This document shows positions 16,841 through 28,013 of a stretch of 49,279 nucleotides of DNA, one piece after another. Within the stretch, counting starts at the first letter, position 1; each line of letters begins with the position of its first letter. The stretch comes from an uncultured Pelagibacteraceae bacterium (GTDB lineage Bacteria; Pseudomonadota; Alphaproteobacteria; Pelagibacterales; Pelagibacteraceae). The position numbers and the translations under genes are program-made. A model generated the notes under the pieces. That model saw only the letters and a program-made list of their open reading frames with translations. It did not search any database and had not been told where the DNA came from. The stretch lies in contig CACECL010000002.1 of NCBI GenBank assembly GCA_902557995.1, forward strand, positions 93,091 through 142,369, written 5' to 3'.

Positions 16841-17629
16841 TTAACTTCCCCAAATATAAATTGCAGCAAATAAAAATAGCCACACTACATCAACAAAATG
16901 CCAGTACCAAGCAGCCGCTTCAAATCCAAAATGGTGATCTTTAGTAAAATGACCAAGTCTTCCTCTCCACAAACATACGGCTAAAAATATCGTTCCAATT
17001 ATGACGTGAAAACCATGAAAACCTGTTGCCATATAAAATACAGCTCCATAAATATGGCCTGAGTAAGTAAAAGTAGCGTGATGGTATTCGTATGCTTGCA
17101 ATAATGTAAAAAAGAAACCGAGAATAACCGTTAATGTTAAACCTTGTATAAATCCTTTTCTATCATCTTCTAATAAAGCGTGATGAGCCCAAGTAACAGT
17201 TGTTCCTGATAATAATAAAACTAAAGTATTTATTAAAGGAATATCCCAAGGATCAAATGTTTCAATATCTTTTGGTGGCCATACATTTCCAACAAATTCA
17301 TTTGGAAATAAACTAATATCAAAGTAAGCCCAGAACCATGCAACAAAGAACATTACCTCTGAAGCAATAAATAAAGTCATTCCATATCTGTGATGAATTT
17401 GAACAACGGGAGTGTGGTGACCTTGATGTTCAGCTTCAATTACTACATCTCTAAACCACATATATGCACCATAAATTAATAATGCTAAACCAAGATACAT
17501 TCCCCACGAAATACCATTATGCATATAAAAAATTGCACCTATTGCTAATACTAAGCATGCAAAAGATGTATAGATCGGCCAAGGACTTGGATCAACTAAG
17601 TGGTAATCGTGTTTTTTTTCTGCTGACAT
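16841..17629 (-). CDS. coxC: Cytochrome c oxidase subunit III
   Basis: Subunit III stabilises the aa3 oxidase and its proton uptake. The 262-residue protein has seven hydrophobic helices. It carries the conserved YHLVDPSPWP start, the helix with FIASEVMFFVAWFWAYF containing the family Glu, and the C-terminal FGFEAAAWYWHFVDVVWLFLF signature. It begins 9 bp after ctaG and ends 9 bp before the SURF1 gene. Length and motifs are normal. Confidence 0.96.
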   Translation of the reverse strand: MSAEKKHDYHLVDPSPWPIYTSFACLVLAIGAIFYMHNGISWGMYLGLALLIYGAYMWFRDVVIEAEHQGHHTPVVQIHHRYGMTLFIASEVMFFVAWFWAYFDISLFPNEFVGNVWPPKDIETFDPWDIPLINTLVLLLSGTTVTWAHHALLEDDRKGFIQGLTLTVILGFFFTLLQAYEYHHATFTYSGHIYGAVFYMATGFHGFHVIIGTIFLAVCLWRGRLGHFTKDHHFGFEAAAWYWHFVDVVWLFLFAAIYIWGS

Positions 17630-17638
17630 TTTTCGTGA

Positions 17639-18172
17639 TTATGATTGTTTATAGTAATCTGTCGAGAAAAAAGTGTACGACATAGTTACATCTTGTAGAT
17701 TTTTTGTTGTTGGATCGTTTACAAGATCAGGGTCTAAATAAAAAGTCATTACGTAAGTTGCCTTCTCCCCAGCCTTCAACTCTTGTTTTTCAAAACAAAA
17801 ACATCCTAATTTACTGTAATATTTTCCAAAACTTGCTGGTGAAACGTTAAAGCTAGCTACACCATGAGTCGTCTCGTTTCCCAAGTTCTCAACTTCAAAT
17901 TCTATTCTGTTGACCTGGCCAACTTTTACATCAATAACGTTTGATTTTGCCTTGAAATTCCAATCAAGATTATTCACATTTGTATCAAACCTCACACTTA
18001 CAACCTTGTCTAAAACTATTTTTGGAGCTTCTTTTGAAACCTGGGTTGTTCCTCCAAAACCAGTTACCCTACAGAACAAATCGTACAAAGGCACTGCTGC
18101 AAAAGATAATCCCAGCATAAGGACAAAAATCCCAGCTAAAAGTAAAGGAGTTAATGTTTTGCCTTTAATCAT
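17639..18172 (-). CDS. ctaG: Cytochrome oxidase assembly protein CtaG/Cox11
   Basis: This copper chaperone delivers copper to the CuB site of subunit I. The 177-residue protein has an N-terminal membrane anchor (LLLAGIFVLMLGLSFAAVPLYDLFCRVTGFGGTT). The copper-binding CFCF motif sits near residues 122-125 (KLGCFCFEKQEL) in an immunoglobulin-like periplasmic domain. The anchor-end Cys in LFCRVTG is the third conserved cysteine. Its ATG overlaps the stop of the 41-residue gene upstream by 4 bp. Confidence 0.95.
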   Translation of the reverse strand: MIKGKTLTPLLLAGIFVLMLGLSFAAVPLYDLFCRVTGFGGTTQVSKEAPKIVLDKVVSVRFDTNVNNLDWNFKAKSNVIDVKVGQVNRIEFEVENLGNETTHGVASFNVSPASFGKYYSKLGCFCFEKQELKAGEKATYVMTFYLDPDLVNDPTTKNLQDVTMSYTFFSTDYYKQS

Positions 18173-18294
18173 ATCTGTCTATCAAATACTCCAACGTTGT
18201 ATAAAGTAAAAATAAATAAAAATACCATAAATGCTAAAATTGCTATTGCAGTTATAATATTTTTTTTCTTTGTTTTCTTGTCGGGTGTTATCAT
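18169..18294 (-). CDS. 41-residue single-helix membrane protein between ctaB and ctaG (CoxF-like position)
   Basis: This short gene codes for 41 residues: a lysine-rich N-terminus (MITPDKKTKKKN), one hydrophobic helix (about residues 13-32) and a short tail ending YNVGVFDRQI. Its ATG overlaps the ctaB stop by 4 bp, and its stop overlaps the ctaG start by 4 bp, both as ATGA. Two such junctions make a chance reading frame unlikely. Alphaproteobacteria often carry a tiny poorly conserved gene at this spot, sometimes called coxF. The sequence itself shows only a membrane anchor with a positive cytoplasmic end. A role in oxidase assembly is inferred from position. Confidence 0.82.
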   Translation of the reverse strand: MITPDKKTKKKNIITAIAILAFMVFLFIFTLYNVGVFDRQI

Positions 18295-19202
18295 AAAATT
18301 TTATCAATTAAAAAAAGAACAAAAATTAAAAATAGATACAAAATTGAATATCCAAAAATAGATTTTGCTTTTTTTGCATCAAATTTGTTTTTTTTAAATT
18401 TATAAAGTTCGAAACATAAATAATTATAATAAATTGTCAAAATTAATGATGGGATTAAAAAAGTTATACCCACAAAGCCAATAACATACGGCAAGATAAT
18501 TACGGGTATCATCGTTAAGGAATAAACAAATATGTTTAATTTTGTACTCTCAATACCATTTGTTAGTGGAAGCATTGGAATTTTCGCTTTTTTGTAATCA
18601 TTTGATTTGTACAAGCTTAAAGCCCAAAAATGTGAAGGCGTCCAAAAGAATATAATCAAAAAAAATGTAATTGGCTCAAAAGTTAAAGAATTAGTAGCTA
18701 TAGTCCAACCAATCACTGGGGGTAATGCTCCTGCAGCTCCTCCAATTACTATATTCTGCGGAGTTTTTCTTTTTAACCAAATTGTATAAACAAGCACATA
18801 AAACAAAATAGTAAATAGTAATAAGCTGGCTGAAATTCTATTTGAATAATAATCAAGCGCAATTACAGAAAAAATTGAAAGAAAAATTCCAAATACTAGT
18901 GCTTGATTTCTATTTACCTTACCTGTCGGAATTGGTCTCAAACAAGTTCTTGTCATAAGGGCATCTAAATCTGACTCGTACCACATATTTAAAGCCCCAG
19001 CTGCTCCTGCTCCGATTGAAACTAAAATTATTCCAATGATTGCATCTTTTGTTGGGATTATATTTGGAGCCATTAACAATCCAACTGCACATGTAAAAAT
19101 AACCAAAGACATTACTCTTGGTTTCATTAATTTAAATAATTCAGATAAATTAAAGGCGTCTTCTTGAGATAAATTTCTATTTTTTAATTTAGACTTAATC
19201 AT
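18291..19202 (-). CDS. ctaB: Protoheme IX farnesyltransferase (heme O synthase)
   Basis: This UbiA-family membrane prenyltransferase makes heme O from heme B and farnesyl diphosphate, the precursor of heme A for this aa3 oxidase. The 303-residue protein has the first Asp-rich motif in NMWYESDLDALMTRTCLRPIPTG and about eight or nine hydrophobic helices. The region FFWTPSHFWALSLYKSNDYKKAKIPMLP is the COX10 signature. It follows coxA after 33 bp and overlaps the 41-residue gene by 4 bp. Confidence 0.95.
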   Translation of the reverse strand: MIKSKLKNRNLSQEDAFNLSELFKLMKPRVMSLVIFTCAVGLLMAPNIIPTKDAIIGIILVSIGAGAAGALNMWYESDLDALMTRTCLRPIPTGKVNRNQALVFGIFLSIFSVIALDYYSNRISASLLLFTILFYVLVYTIWLKRKTPQNIVIGGAAGALPPVIGWTIATNSLTFEPITFFLIIFFWTPSHFWALSLYKSNDYKKAKIPMLPLTNGIESTKLNIFVYSLTMIPVIILPYVIGFVGITFLIPSLILTIYYNYLCFELYKFKKNKFDAKKAKSIFGYSILYLFLIFVLFLIDKIL

Positions 19203-19235
19203 TAATTTAAAGTTAAAAAATCTTGTTTGCTATAT

Positions 19236-21687
<2,452 letters not shown>

Positions 21688-21748
21688 TTTTTTACCTTAT
21701 ATAGAGTGTCTTTTAAAAAAATACACTTTTACTTTTAGCGACAAAATA

Positions 21749-22448
21749 TCAATTTATGGCGTAATTTATGATCGATAGAGCAGAAATTACAGCCGTTTCA
21801 GATCTCAAGATGTTTTCATTGATTTTAACAGACTGGACACCATTGAATTTGAGAATCTCTTCCCTCTCCTGCTCAGAAAAATCTCCTTCAGGCCCTATGA
21901 TTACGCAAGTGGGTTTAGTTGTTAACTTTGTAAGATCAATTTTTGTATTAGCAGTATTAAGGTCAGTAAATATTAAATCCATATCATTATTTAGAAAGCT
22001 TTTTAATTTTTGAGGGTCCTCAATTGATGGAACTGTTATTCTATTTGACTGTTCAGATGCTTCTATGATTAATTTTTCCAATCTCTCTTTATTTATTTTT
22101 CTAACAATTGTTCTTTCAAAGATAATTGGTAAAAACTTAGTTACACCAAGCTCTGTAGCTTTTTTGGATCATAAAATTAAAGTAATTTGATTTGATTGGA
22201 GAGAAAGCTAGCCAGAGATCTTGGGTATTTTCTTTGTGTCTTAATTGTTTTGTAATATTAAATTCAACTATGCTTTTTGTGATATTTAAGATTTTCGCTT
22301 CCCATTCGCCAGTACTATTAAAGAGAGAGAAAACTTCTTTCTCTTTAAGTCTCATGACTTTTGAAACATAGTGTGATTGAGATTTATCAAGTTTGTCAGT
22401 CAAATTAAGAGATAAACTTTTTGAATAAAATAATCTAATGTTACCCAT
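21749..22448 (-). pseudogene. rsmE: 16S rRNA (uracil1498-N3)-methyltransferase RsmE, interrupted by a one-base frameshift
   Basis: Two reading frames together make one RsmE. The N-terminal part (22448 to 22137) begins MGNIRLFYSKSLSL and holds the PUA-like domain. The C-terminal part holds the SPOUT knot (CVIIGPEGDFSEQEREEI, then LRSETAVISAL). The break is at a run of six A on the coding strand (T at 22160-22165). Reading one A fewer gives FMIQKATELGVTKFLPIIFERT, the family sequence, and restores one frame of 232 residues. As written, the first frame ends after 103 residues. It may be a real mutation, slippage or a homopolymer sequencing error. Confidence 0.88.
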
Positions 22449-22464
22449 ATTGATAAGTTAGTTT

Positions 22465-23127
22465 ATGAAAAATATTAAAGCAATAATTTTTGATGCTTAC
22501 GGTACCTTATTTGATGTGAATTCAGCTGCTGAAAAATGTAAAGATAAAATAGGTGATAAGTGGGAAGGTTTCGCCAATTATTGGAGAACCACACAATTAG
22601 AATATACTTGGCTGAGAAGTTTAATGAAACGTCATAAGGATTTTTGGCAAGTGACAGAAGAAAGTTTAGATAAATCTATGAAAACTTATGAGATAGATTC
22701 TTCTATGAGAAATGAGTTATTAGATCTTTATAAAATTCTATCGACCTTTAAAGAAGTTCCTGAAGTTTTAAAATCATTAAAAGAAAGAAATTTTAAAATT
22801 GCTATTCTTTCAAATGGTACACCTGCCCTTCTTAATGAATTGGTTAAGAGCAACAATTTAGAAAATATATTTGATGATATTTTTTCAATTGAGGAAGTTG
22901 GAGTTTATAAACCAGACTCTAAAGTTTACGATATTCCAGTTAAGAAATATCAAATTCAAAGAAATGAAATTACTTTTTTAAGTGCAAATACTTGGGATGT
23001 ATCTGGTGGTGGAAATTATGGTTATAATTCTATTTGGGTTAATAGAAATAGTAATACTTTTGACAATCTAGATTATTTACCAAAACATCAAATCAAGGAC
23101 CTTAGTAAGTTGCTTGATATAATATAA
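22465..23127 (+). CDS. HAD-superfamily haloacid dehalogenase-like hydrolase (type II)
   Basis: The protein has 220 residues of the L-2-haloacid dehalogenase subgroup. The nucleophile Asp is in IIFDAYGTLFDVNSA. Motif II is AILSNGTPALL, the conserved Lys is in VGVYKPDSKVYD, and the acidic/Asn site is FLSANTWDVSGG. Such enzymes remove halide from 2-haloacids, but many family members act on other small phospho- or halo-compounds, so the substrate is open. It starts 16 bp from the divergent rsmE, and pirin follows after 20 bp. Confidence 0.87.
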   Translation: MKNIKAIIFDAYGTLFDVNSAAEKCKDKIGDKWEGFANYWRTTQLEYTWLRSLMKRHKDFWQVTEESLDKSMKTYEIDSSMRNELLDLYKILSTFKEVPEVLKSLKERNFKIAILSNGTPALLNELVKSNNLENIFDDIFSIEEVGVYKPDSKVYDIPVKKYQIQRNEITFLSANTWDVSGGGNYGYNSIWVNRNSNTFDNLDYLPKHQIKDLSKLLDII

Positions 23128-23147
23128 AAAATTATTATGTACGAATT

Positions 23148-23984
23148 ATGAAAAATATTGAAGTAAGTAAAATTATTGATCCTACTCCAGCTTCTGATGG
23201 TGCTGGAGTAAAATTAAAAAGAAGCATTGGTGTTGAGCCAAATTATTTTGATCCTTTCTTAATGCTTGATGAATTTGGATCAGAAAATAGTGAGGATTAT
23301 ATTGCGGGTTTCCCACCCCACCCTCATAGAGGAATTGAAACAGTGACTTATATGTTAGCTGGAGATTTTGAGCATAAAGATAGTACAGGTGGTGAAGGTA
23401 GAATGACTGCAGGAGATGTTCAATGGATGAAAACAGGAAGTGGGATCATTCATTCAGAAATGCCTGCTATGAAAGAAGGAAGACTTCATGGTTTTCAATT
23501 ATGGATTAACATGCCTGCTAAATTAAAAATGAGTAAGCCTGAATATCTTTATATTGATGCTGATAAAATGAGTGTTCATAAAGATGATGAGAAACAAGTA
23601 AAAGTTATTGCCGGTAAATTCGAGAATGCTGAAGGACCAGTAAAAGGTCATAACGTTGAACCAGTTTATTTTGATGTAGAATTAATTAAAGATAAAGAAT
23701 TTAATTTTAAATTACCATCTACCCACAATACTTTTGTTTATTTAATTAGTGGTGAAATTGAAATTGGAAAAGATAAACACGATCAAGTTATAGATAGTAC
23801 TTTAATATTATTAACTAAAGGTGAAAATTTAAGTATTAAAGCAAAATCAAATGCTAAGTTTTTAGTGATTTCGGGTAAACCAATTAATGAGGAAATAGCT
23901 AGAGGTGGACCATTTGTGATGAATACCAAAGCAGAAATCTTGCAAGCAGTTCAAGATTATCATAATGGTACGTTTGTAAAATAA
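23148..23984 (+). CDS. Pirin-family protein
   Basis: This is a bicupin of 278 residues. The N-terminal cupin has the metal-site signature PPHPHRGIETVTYMLAGDFEHKD. Further ligands are in GSGIIHSEMP, and RLHGFQLWINMP is the family hallmark. Pirins bind iron; some oxidise quercetin, others regulate redox-related processes. The actual role cannot be read from sequence. It stands between a HAD hydrolase and a quinone oxidoreductase on the same strand with gaps of 20 and 3 bp. Confidence 0.93.
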   Translation: MKNIEVSKIIDPTPASDGAGVKLKRSIGVEPNYFDPFLMLDEFGSENSEDYIAGFPPHPHRGIETVTYMLAGDFEHKDSTGGEGRMTAGDVQWMKTGSGIIHSEMPAMKEGRLHGFQLWINMPAKLKMSKPEYLYIDADKMSVHKDDEKQVKVIAGKFENAEGPVKGHNVEPVYFDVELIKDKEFNFKLPSTHNTFVYLISGEIEIGKDKHDQVIDSTLILLTKGENLSIKAKSNAKFLVISGKPINEEIARGGPFVMNTKAEILQAVQDYHNGTFVK

Positions 23985-23987
23985 ATT

Positions 23988-24962
23988 ATGAAAGCTGTAC
24001 AAATCAATAAAACTGGTGGACCTGAAGTTTTAGAAGTTAAAGATATATCTTTAGACAAACCGGGTCCTGATCAAGTAACCATTGAACAAAAAGCAATTGG
24101 TCTTAACTACATTGATACTTACCATAGATCAGGTTTATACCCTTTAAAACTGCCGATTGGTTTAGGTTTAGAAGGCGCTGGAATTATTACTGATGTTGGA
24201 GAGAACGTTAAAGATTTCAAAGTTGGTGACAAAATTTCTTATGCAGGTATTCCTTTAGGTTCATATAGTTCACACAGAAACTATCCAACTAAGAATTTAG
24301 TTAAAGTACCAGATGGTATTGATCTAGAAATAGCTGCAACATTAATGACAAAAGGTTTAACAACTTTTTATCTTTTGCATAAAACTTATCCAGTTAAATC
24401 AGGTGAAACAATTTTATTTCATGCAGCTGCTGGTGGTGTTGGTCAAATTTTCGGACAATGGGCAAAAAGTTTAGGATGTACTGTTATAGGCACAGTTGGA
24501 TCGGATGAAAAAGTAAATATAGCGAAAGAAAATGGTTATGATCATGTTATCAATTATAATAAAGAAAATTTTGCAAAAAAAGTTTTAGAGATTACTGACG
24601 ATAAGGGTGTCCCAGTTGTTTATGATGGTGTGGGTAAAGATACGCTAGATGGATCTATTGAATGTTTAGCTATTAGAGGAATGATGGTTTCTTTTGGAAA
24701 TGCATCTGGACCATTGTCAGATATCAATGTGCCAAAAGTTATTCAACCTAAAGGTCTTTATCTTGTAAGACCATCAATGCAACAATACCTTTCAACTAGA
24801 GAAGAATTAGATGAAGCTTCAAAAACAATGTTTGAAAAAATTAGCTCTGGCAAAGTAAAAATTAAAATTTTCAAAAAATATAAGCTAGAGGAAGTTATAC
24901 AAGCTCACCAAGATCTTGAAGGAAGAAAAATTTTAGGCCCCGCTGTAATAGTTCCTAATTAA
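23988..24962 (+). CDS. NADPH:quinone oxidoreductase, zeta-crystallin-like MDR family
   Basis: This medium-chain dehydrogenase/reductase has 324 residues and lacks the zinc ligands. The N-terminus MKAVQINKTGGPEVLEVKD and the GLNYIDTYHRSGLYP block are typical of Qor. The nucleotide-binding motif is HAAAGGVGQIFGQWAKSLG (AxxGGVG, about residues 147-153). It probably reduces quinones or enones by NADPH. It follows pirin by 3 bp and its 3' end overlaps the converging DUF2721 gene by 8 bp. Confidence 0.92.
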   Translation: MKAVQINKTGGPEVLEVKDISLDKPGPDQVTIEQKAIGLNYIDTYHRSGLYPLKLPIGLGLEGAGIITDVGENVKDFKVGDKISYAGIPLGSYSSHRNYPTKNLVKVPDGIDLEIAATLMTKGLTTFYLLHKTYPVKSGETILFHAAAGGVGQIFGQWAKSLGCTVIGTVGSDEKVNIAKENGYDHVINYNKENFAKKVLEITDDKGVPVVYDGVGKDTLDGSIECLAIRGMMVSFGNASGPLSDINVPKVIQPKGLYLVRPSMQQYLSTREELDEASKTMFEKISSGKVKIKIFKKYKLEEVIQAHQDLEGRKILGPAVIVPN

Positions 24963-25359
24963 CATCAACATCCATATCAGACATATGGAGTTTAAGTGCA
25001 TTCGTAGAAATTTGAATTTCTCTGATAAAAAAAATTATTGAAATAATCATTGATAAACAGCATGACCCAAATATTACCCTAGCTAAAAAAACCTCATCTA
25101 AGTAAAGAGCAAACACAGTCAACATATTAAAAAGAAATCCAAATGAAGCAAAAAGTATTGTCCATCTTAAAAGAGTTATTCTTCCACTTAGATTGATAAA
25201 CTGTTTTTTCCATTCTGGTGGAATATGCTTTTCATAAACATGCTCATCATGTAGCTGTCTGATTAAAATACTTAAAGAATGAAATCTATTACTATAAACA
25301 GCCATCATTAAAGGAATTGCAGGAAACATTAATGCTGTGACTGTGTAATCTATATTCAT
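24955..25359 (-). CDS. DUF2721-family membrane protein
   Basis: The protein has 134 residues with three hydrophobic segments: an N-terminal one with FPAIPLMMAVYSNRF, then LRWTILFASFGFLFNMLTVFALYL, then a FGSCCLSMIISIIFF helix. It ends with EIQISTNALKLHMSDMD, the DUF2721 ending. The family function is unknown. I start at the ATG at 25359; a TTG three codons upstream is possible but less likely. It converges on qor with an 8-bp overlap, and 49 bp separate it from divergent ubiA. Confidence 0.78.
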   Translation of the reverse strand: MNIDYTVTALMFPAIPLMMAVYSNRFHSLSILIRQLHDEHVYEKHIPPEWKKQFINLSGRITLLRWTILFASFGFLFNMLTVFALYLDEVFLARVIFGSCCLSMIISIIFFIREIQISTNALKLHMSDMDVDVN

Positions 25360-25408
25360 ACGAATCAATTTGATTATGAATCTACCCTTTGTTATTTACA
25401 AGTAAATT

Positions 25409-26275
25409 ATGAACCAAATAAAGTTATTTATAGAACTTACGAGATTAAAAAAACCAATTGGCTTTATGCTTTTGTTCTGGCCTTGTGCCTGGGGTTTGAC
25501 ACTAGTTTATGATTTTACAGAAAATTTGTACAATTATTTTTATTTCTTAATTCTATTTTTTTTAGGATCAGTATTAATGAGGTCAGCTGGTTGCATAGTA
25601 AACGATATTCTAGATAAAGAGTTTGATTCAAAAGTTTTTAGAACTAAAAATCGTCCAATCGCATCAGGTAAAATTTCGGCTATGCTTGCTATTGCTTATG
25701 CAGCAATTCTTTGCTTTTTGGCTCTTATTGTTTTATTAAATTTTAATTTTTTAACTATAATACTTGCATTAGGTTCAATGCCACTAGCATTCACTTATCC
25801 TCTAATGAAAAGGTTTACTTATTGGCCACAATTATTTTTAGGCATCACATTTAATTATGGTTTAATTCTTGGTTGGACATCAATAAATGGCCAAATAGAT
25901 ATAGCCGTAATTCTTTTTTATATTGGAGCCATATTTTGGACACTGGGTTATGACACAATATATGGGTATCAAGATATTAAAGATGATGAGATTATTGGAC
26001 TAAAATCAACCTCAATTAAATTTAAAGGGAATGCAAAAAAATTCTTAATGATATGTTATTCATCCCTATTAATATTTTTTTTGATCGGAGGATATTTTAT
26101 GAATTTTAATTATATTTATTTTTTTTTATTCATAATCCCTTTTATTCATTTATTTTTCTATCAAATAAAAAATTTTCAAATAGACAATCCAGCTAAATGT
26201 CTTGAAATATTTAAAAGTAATAATCTTTTTGGATTAATAATTTTAATTAATATCTTAATTGTTAAAAACTTGTAA
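25409..26275 (+). CDS. ubiA: 4-hydroxybenzoate polyprenyltransferase UbiA
   Basis: This enzyme attaches the polyprenyl tail to 4-hydroxybenzoate in ubiquinone synthesis, in the inner membrane. The 288-residue protein has about eight hydrophobic helices. It carries the first Asp motif in CIVNDILDKEFDSKVFRTKNRP and the second in YGYQDIKDDEIIGLKSTS. The start RLKKPIGFMLLFWPCAWGL is typical of UbiA. It overlaps msbA by 1 bp and so shares a transcript with lipid A genes. Confidence 0.95.
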   Translation: MNQIKLFIELTRLKKPIGFMLLFWPCAWGLTLVYDFTENLYNYFYFLILFFLGSVLMRSAGCIVNDILDKEFDSKVFRTKNRPIASGKISAMLAIAYAAILCFLALIVLLNFNFLTIILALGSMPLAFTYPLMKRFTYWPQLFLGITFNYGLILGWTSINGQIDIAVILFYIGAIFWTLGYDTIYGYQDIKDDEIIGLKSTSIKFKGNAKKFLMICYSSLLIFFLIGGYFMNFNYIYFFLFIIPFIHLFFYQIKNFQIDNPAKCLEIFKSNNLFGLIILINILIVKNL

Positions 26276-28011
26276 TGAATAAATCACAAATTTTAAAAAG
26301 GCTTTACAAAGATTATTCAAAAAAATTTTTAAATAAAATTATTTTATCAGCATTTTACTCTATTTTAGTTGCTGGAAGTACTTCGGCAATTGCATGGCTT
26401 TTAGATCCAGCAATAAAAAAAATTTTTATTGATAAAGATCAGTCTCTCATGCTCTTAATTCCTTTAATGATAATTATTGCATTTAGTGTAAAAGGTCTTT
26501 CTTTATATTTTGCCAAAGCTACGATGATTGGTGTAGGAGAGTCAGTTAAAAAAAAACTACAGAATGATATGATAAATACATTAATAGGATCTGATACTCA
26601 AATAATTGATAAAAAACATTCTGGAAAATTTATTTCAAACCTGACTTATGATGTAACACACATCACAAATTTATTAAGCTTTGCAATACTTAATTTATTT
26701 AAAGATACCTTAACTTTAATTGGCTTGTTATGTGTAATGTTTTTACAAAATTGGAAGCTATCACTTATCTCAATAATAATGATACCTCTTGCAAGTTTTT
26801 CAGCAAGAGCGCTTGGAAAAAGAATTAGTAAAGTAACAACAGAAGCTCAGGAAAAATCAGGTTTTCTAACAACATATTTGGTTGAATTATTTAAAAATCA
26901 TAAATTAATTAAAATCTTTCAAAAAGAAAAATTTGAAAAAGATAGAGCAGACGAACATTTAAAACAATTAAAAGAAAAAAATCAAAAAATACAAACAGTT
27001 TTTGTAAGAATGTCGCCTATCATGGAAGTTTTAACAGGAATAATGATTGCAATTTTAATTTACTATTCTGGTATACTGATAGTTCAAGGAGAATTAGATA
27101 TAAATAACTTTTTTTCTTTTCTAGCTGCAATGATGTTAGCTTACCAACCTGTAAGATCGCTCTCTACCTTAAACATGGTAGTTAACCAGGGTTTATCAGC
27201 TGCCTCAAGAATTCTTCCAATAATTGACAAGAAAAATAACATTATAAATCACCCAGGCTCCAAACCAATAGTTATTAAAGATGCTAATATAGAATTTAAA
27301 TCAGTAAATTTTTCTTACGATCTTGATGAGGATAAAACTTTAAAATTAATAAATTTAGAATTTAAAGGTGGAAAAATGACCTCATTAGTAGGTCACAGTG
27401 GATCTGGAAAATCTACGATTTTAAATTTAATTCCAAGATTTTATGATATCCAATCAGGAGATATTACAATTGATGATCAATCTTTATATAAGAGTACAAT
27501 TGAGTCTATAAGAGATGAAATTTCAATGGTTAGTCAGGAGACAACTTTATTTGATGATACAATAAAAAATAATATTAAATACGGAAAAGAAAATGCAACT
27601 GATGATGAGATTTTAAAAGTTTCAAAATTATCTTTCTGTCATGAATTTATCAAAAATCTTCCAGATCAATACGAAACTTTAATTGGTGAAAATGGGGTAA
27701 GACTATCAGGTGGTGAAAAACAGCGTCTATCTATTGCAAGGGCGATGATGAAAAGAAGTTCAATAATATTACTTGATGAAGCGACATCATCACTAGATAC
27801 CGAAACAGAGTCCAAAATACAAGAAGCATTGAAAATTTTAACAAAAAATAAAACAACAATTGTTATAGCTCATAGATTGTCAACAATTTTAAATTCGAAT
27901 AATATTTATGTTATAGATTCTGGTAAAGTAGTTGAAAGTGGTCAACATCAAAATCTCATGGAAAATTCAGATTTATATAAAAGTTTTTATGAAAAACAAA
28001 TACAAAAATAA
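26275..28011 (+). CDS. msbA: Lipid A export ABC transporter MsbA-like
   Basis: This is a fused membrane and ATPase half-transporter of 578 residues that flips lipid A-core to the outer leaflet. About six helices fill the first 310 residues. The ATPase has Walker A GHSGSGKST (about 373-381), the signature LSGGEKQRLSIARAMM (near 477), Walker B SIILLDEATSSLD (near 497) and the switch His in IVIAHRLST (near 531). The assignment to MsbA rather than another exporter rests on the following waaA-lpxK-lpxL genes. It lies 2 bp before waaA. Confidence 0.91.
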   Translation: MNKSQILKRLYKDYSKKFLNKIILSAFYSILVAGSTSAIAWLLDPAIKKIFIDKDQSLMLLIPLMIIIAFSVKGLSLYFAKATMIGVGESVKKKLQNDMINTLIGSDTQIIDKKHSGKFISNLTYDVTHITNLLSFAILNLFKDTLTLIGLLCVMFLQNWKLSLISIIMIPLASFSARALGKRISKVTTEAQEKSGFLTTYLVELFKNHKLIKIFQKEKFEKDRADEHLKQLKEKNQKIQTVFVRMSPIMEVLTGIMIAILIYYSGILIVQGELDINNFFSFLAAMMLAYQPVRSLSTLNMVVNQGLSAASRILPIIDKKNNIINHPGSKPIVIKDANIEFKSVNFSYDLDEDKTLKLINLEFKGGKMTSLVGHSGSGKSTILNLIPRFYDIQSGDITIDDQSLYKSTIESIRDEISMVSQETTLFDDTIKNNIKYGKENATDDEILKVSKLSFCHEFIKNLPDQYETLIGENGVRLSGGEKQRLSIARAMMKRSSIILLDEATSSLDTETESKIQEALKILTKNKTTIVIAHRLSTILNSNNIYVIDSGKVVESGQHQNLMENSDLYKSFYEKQIQK

Positions 28012-28013
28012 TT

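Noticed and set aside
21705..21727. Hairpin AGTGT...ACACT upstream of coxB, as a terminator or operator.
   Set aside because: A five-base stem with a mismatch and no T tract is expected by chance in such AT-rich DNA.
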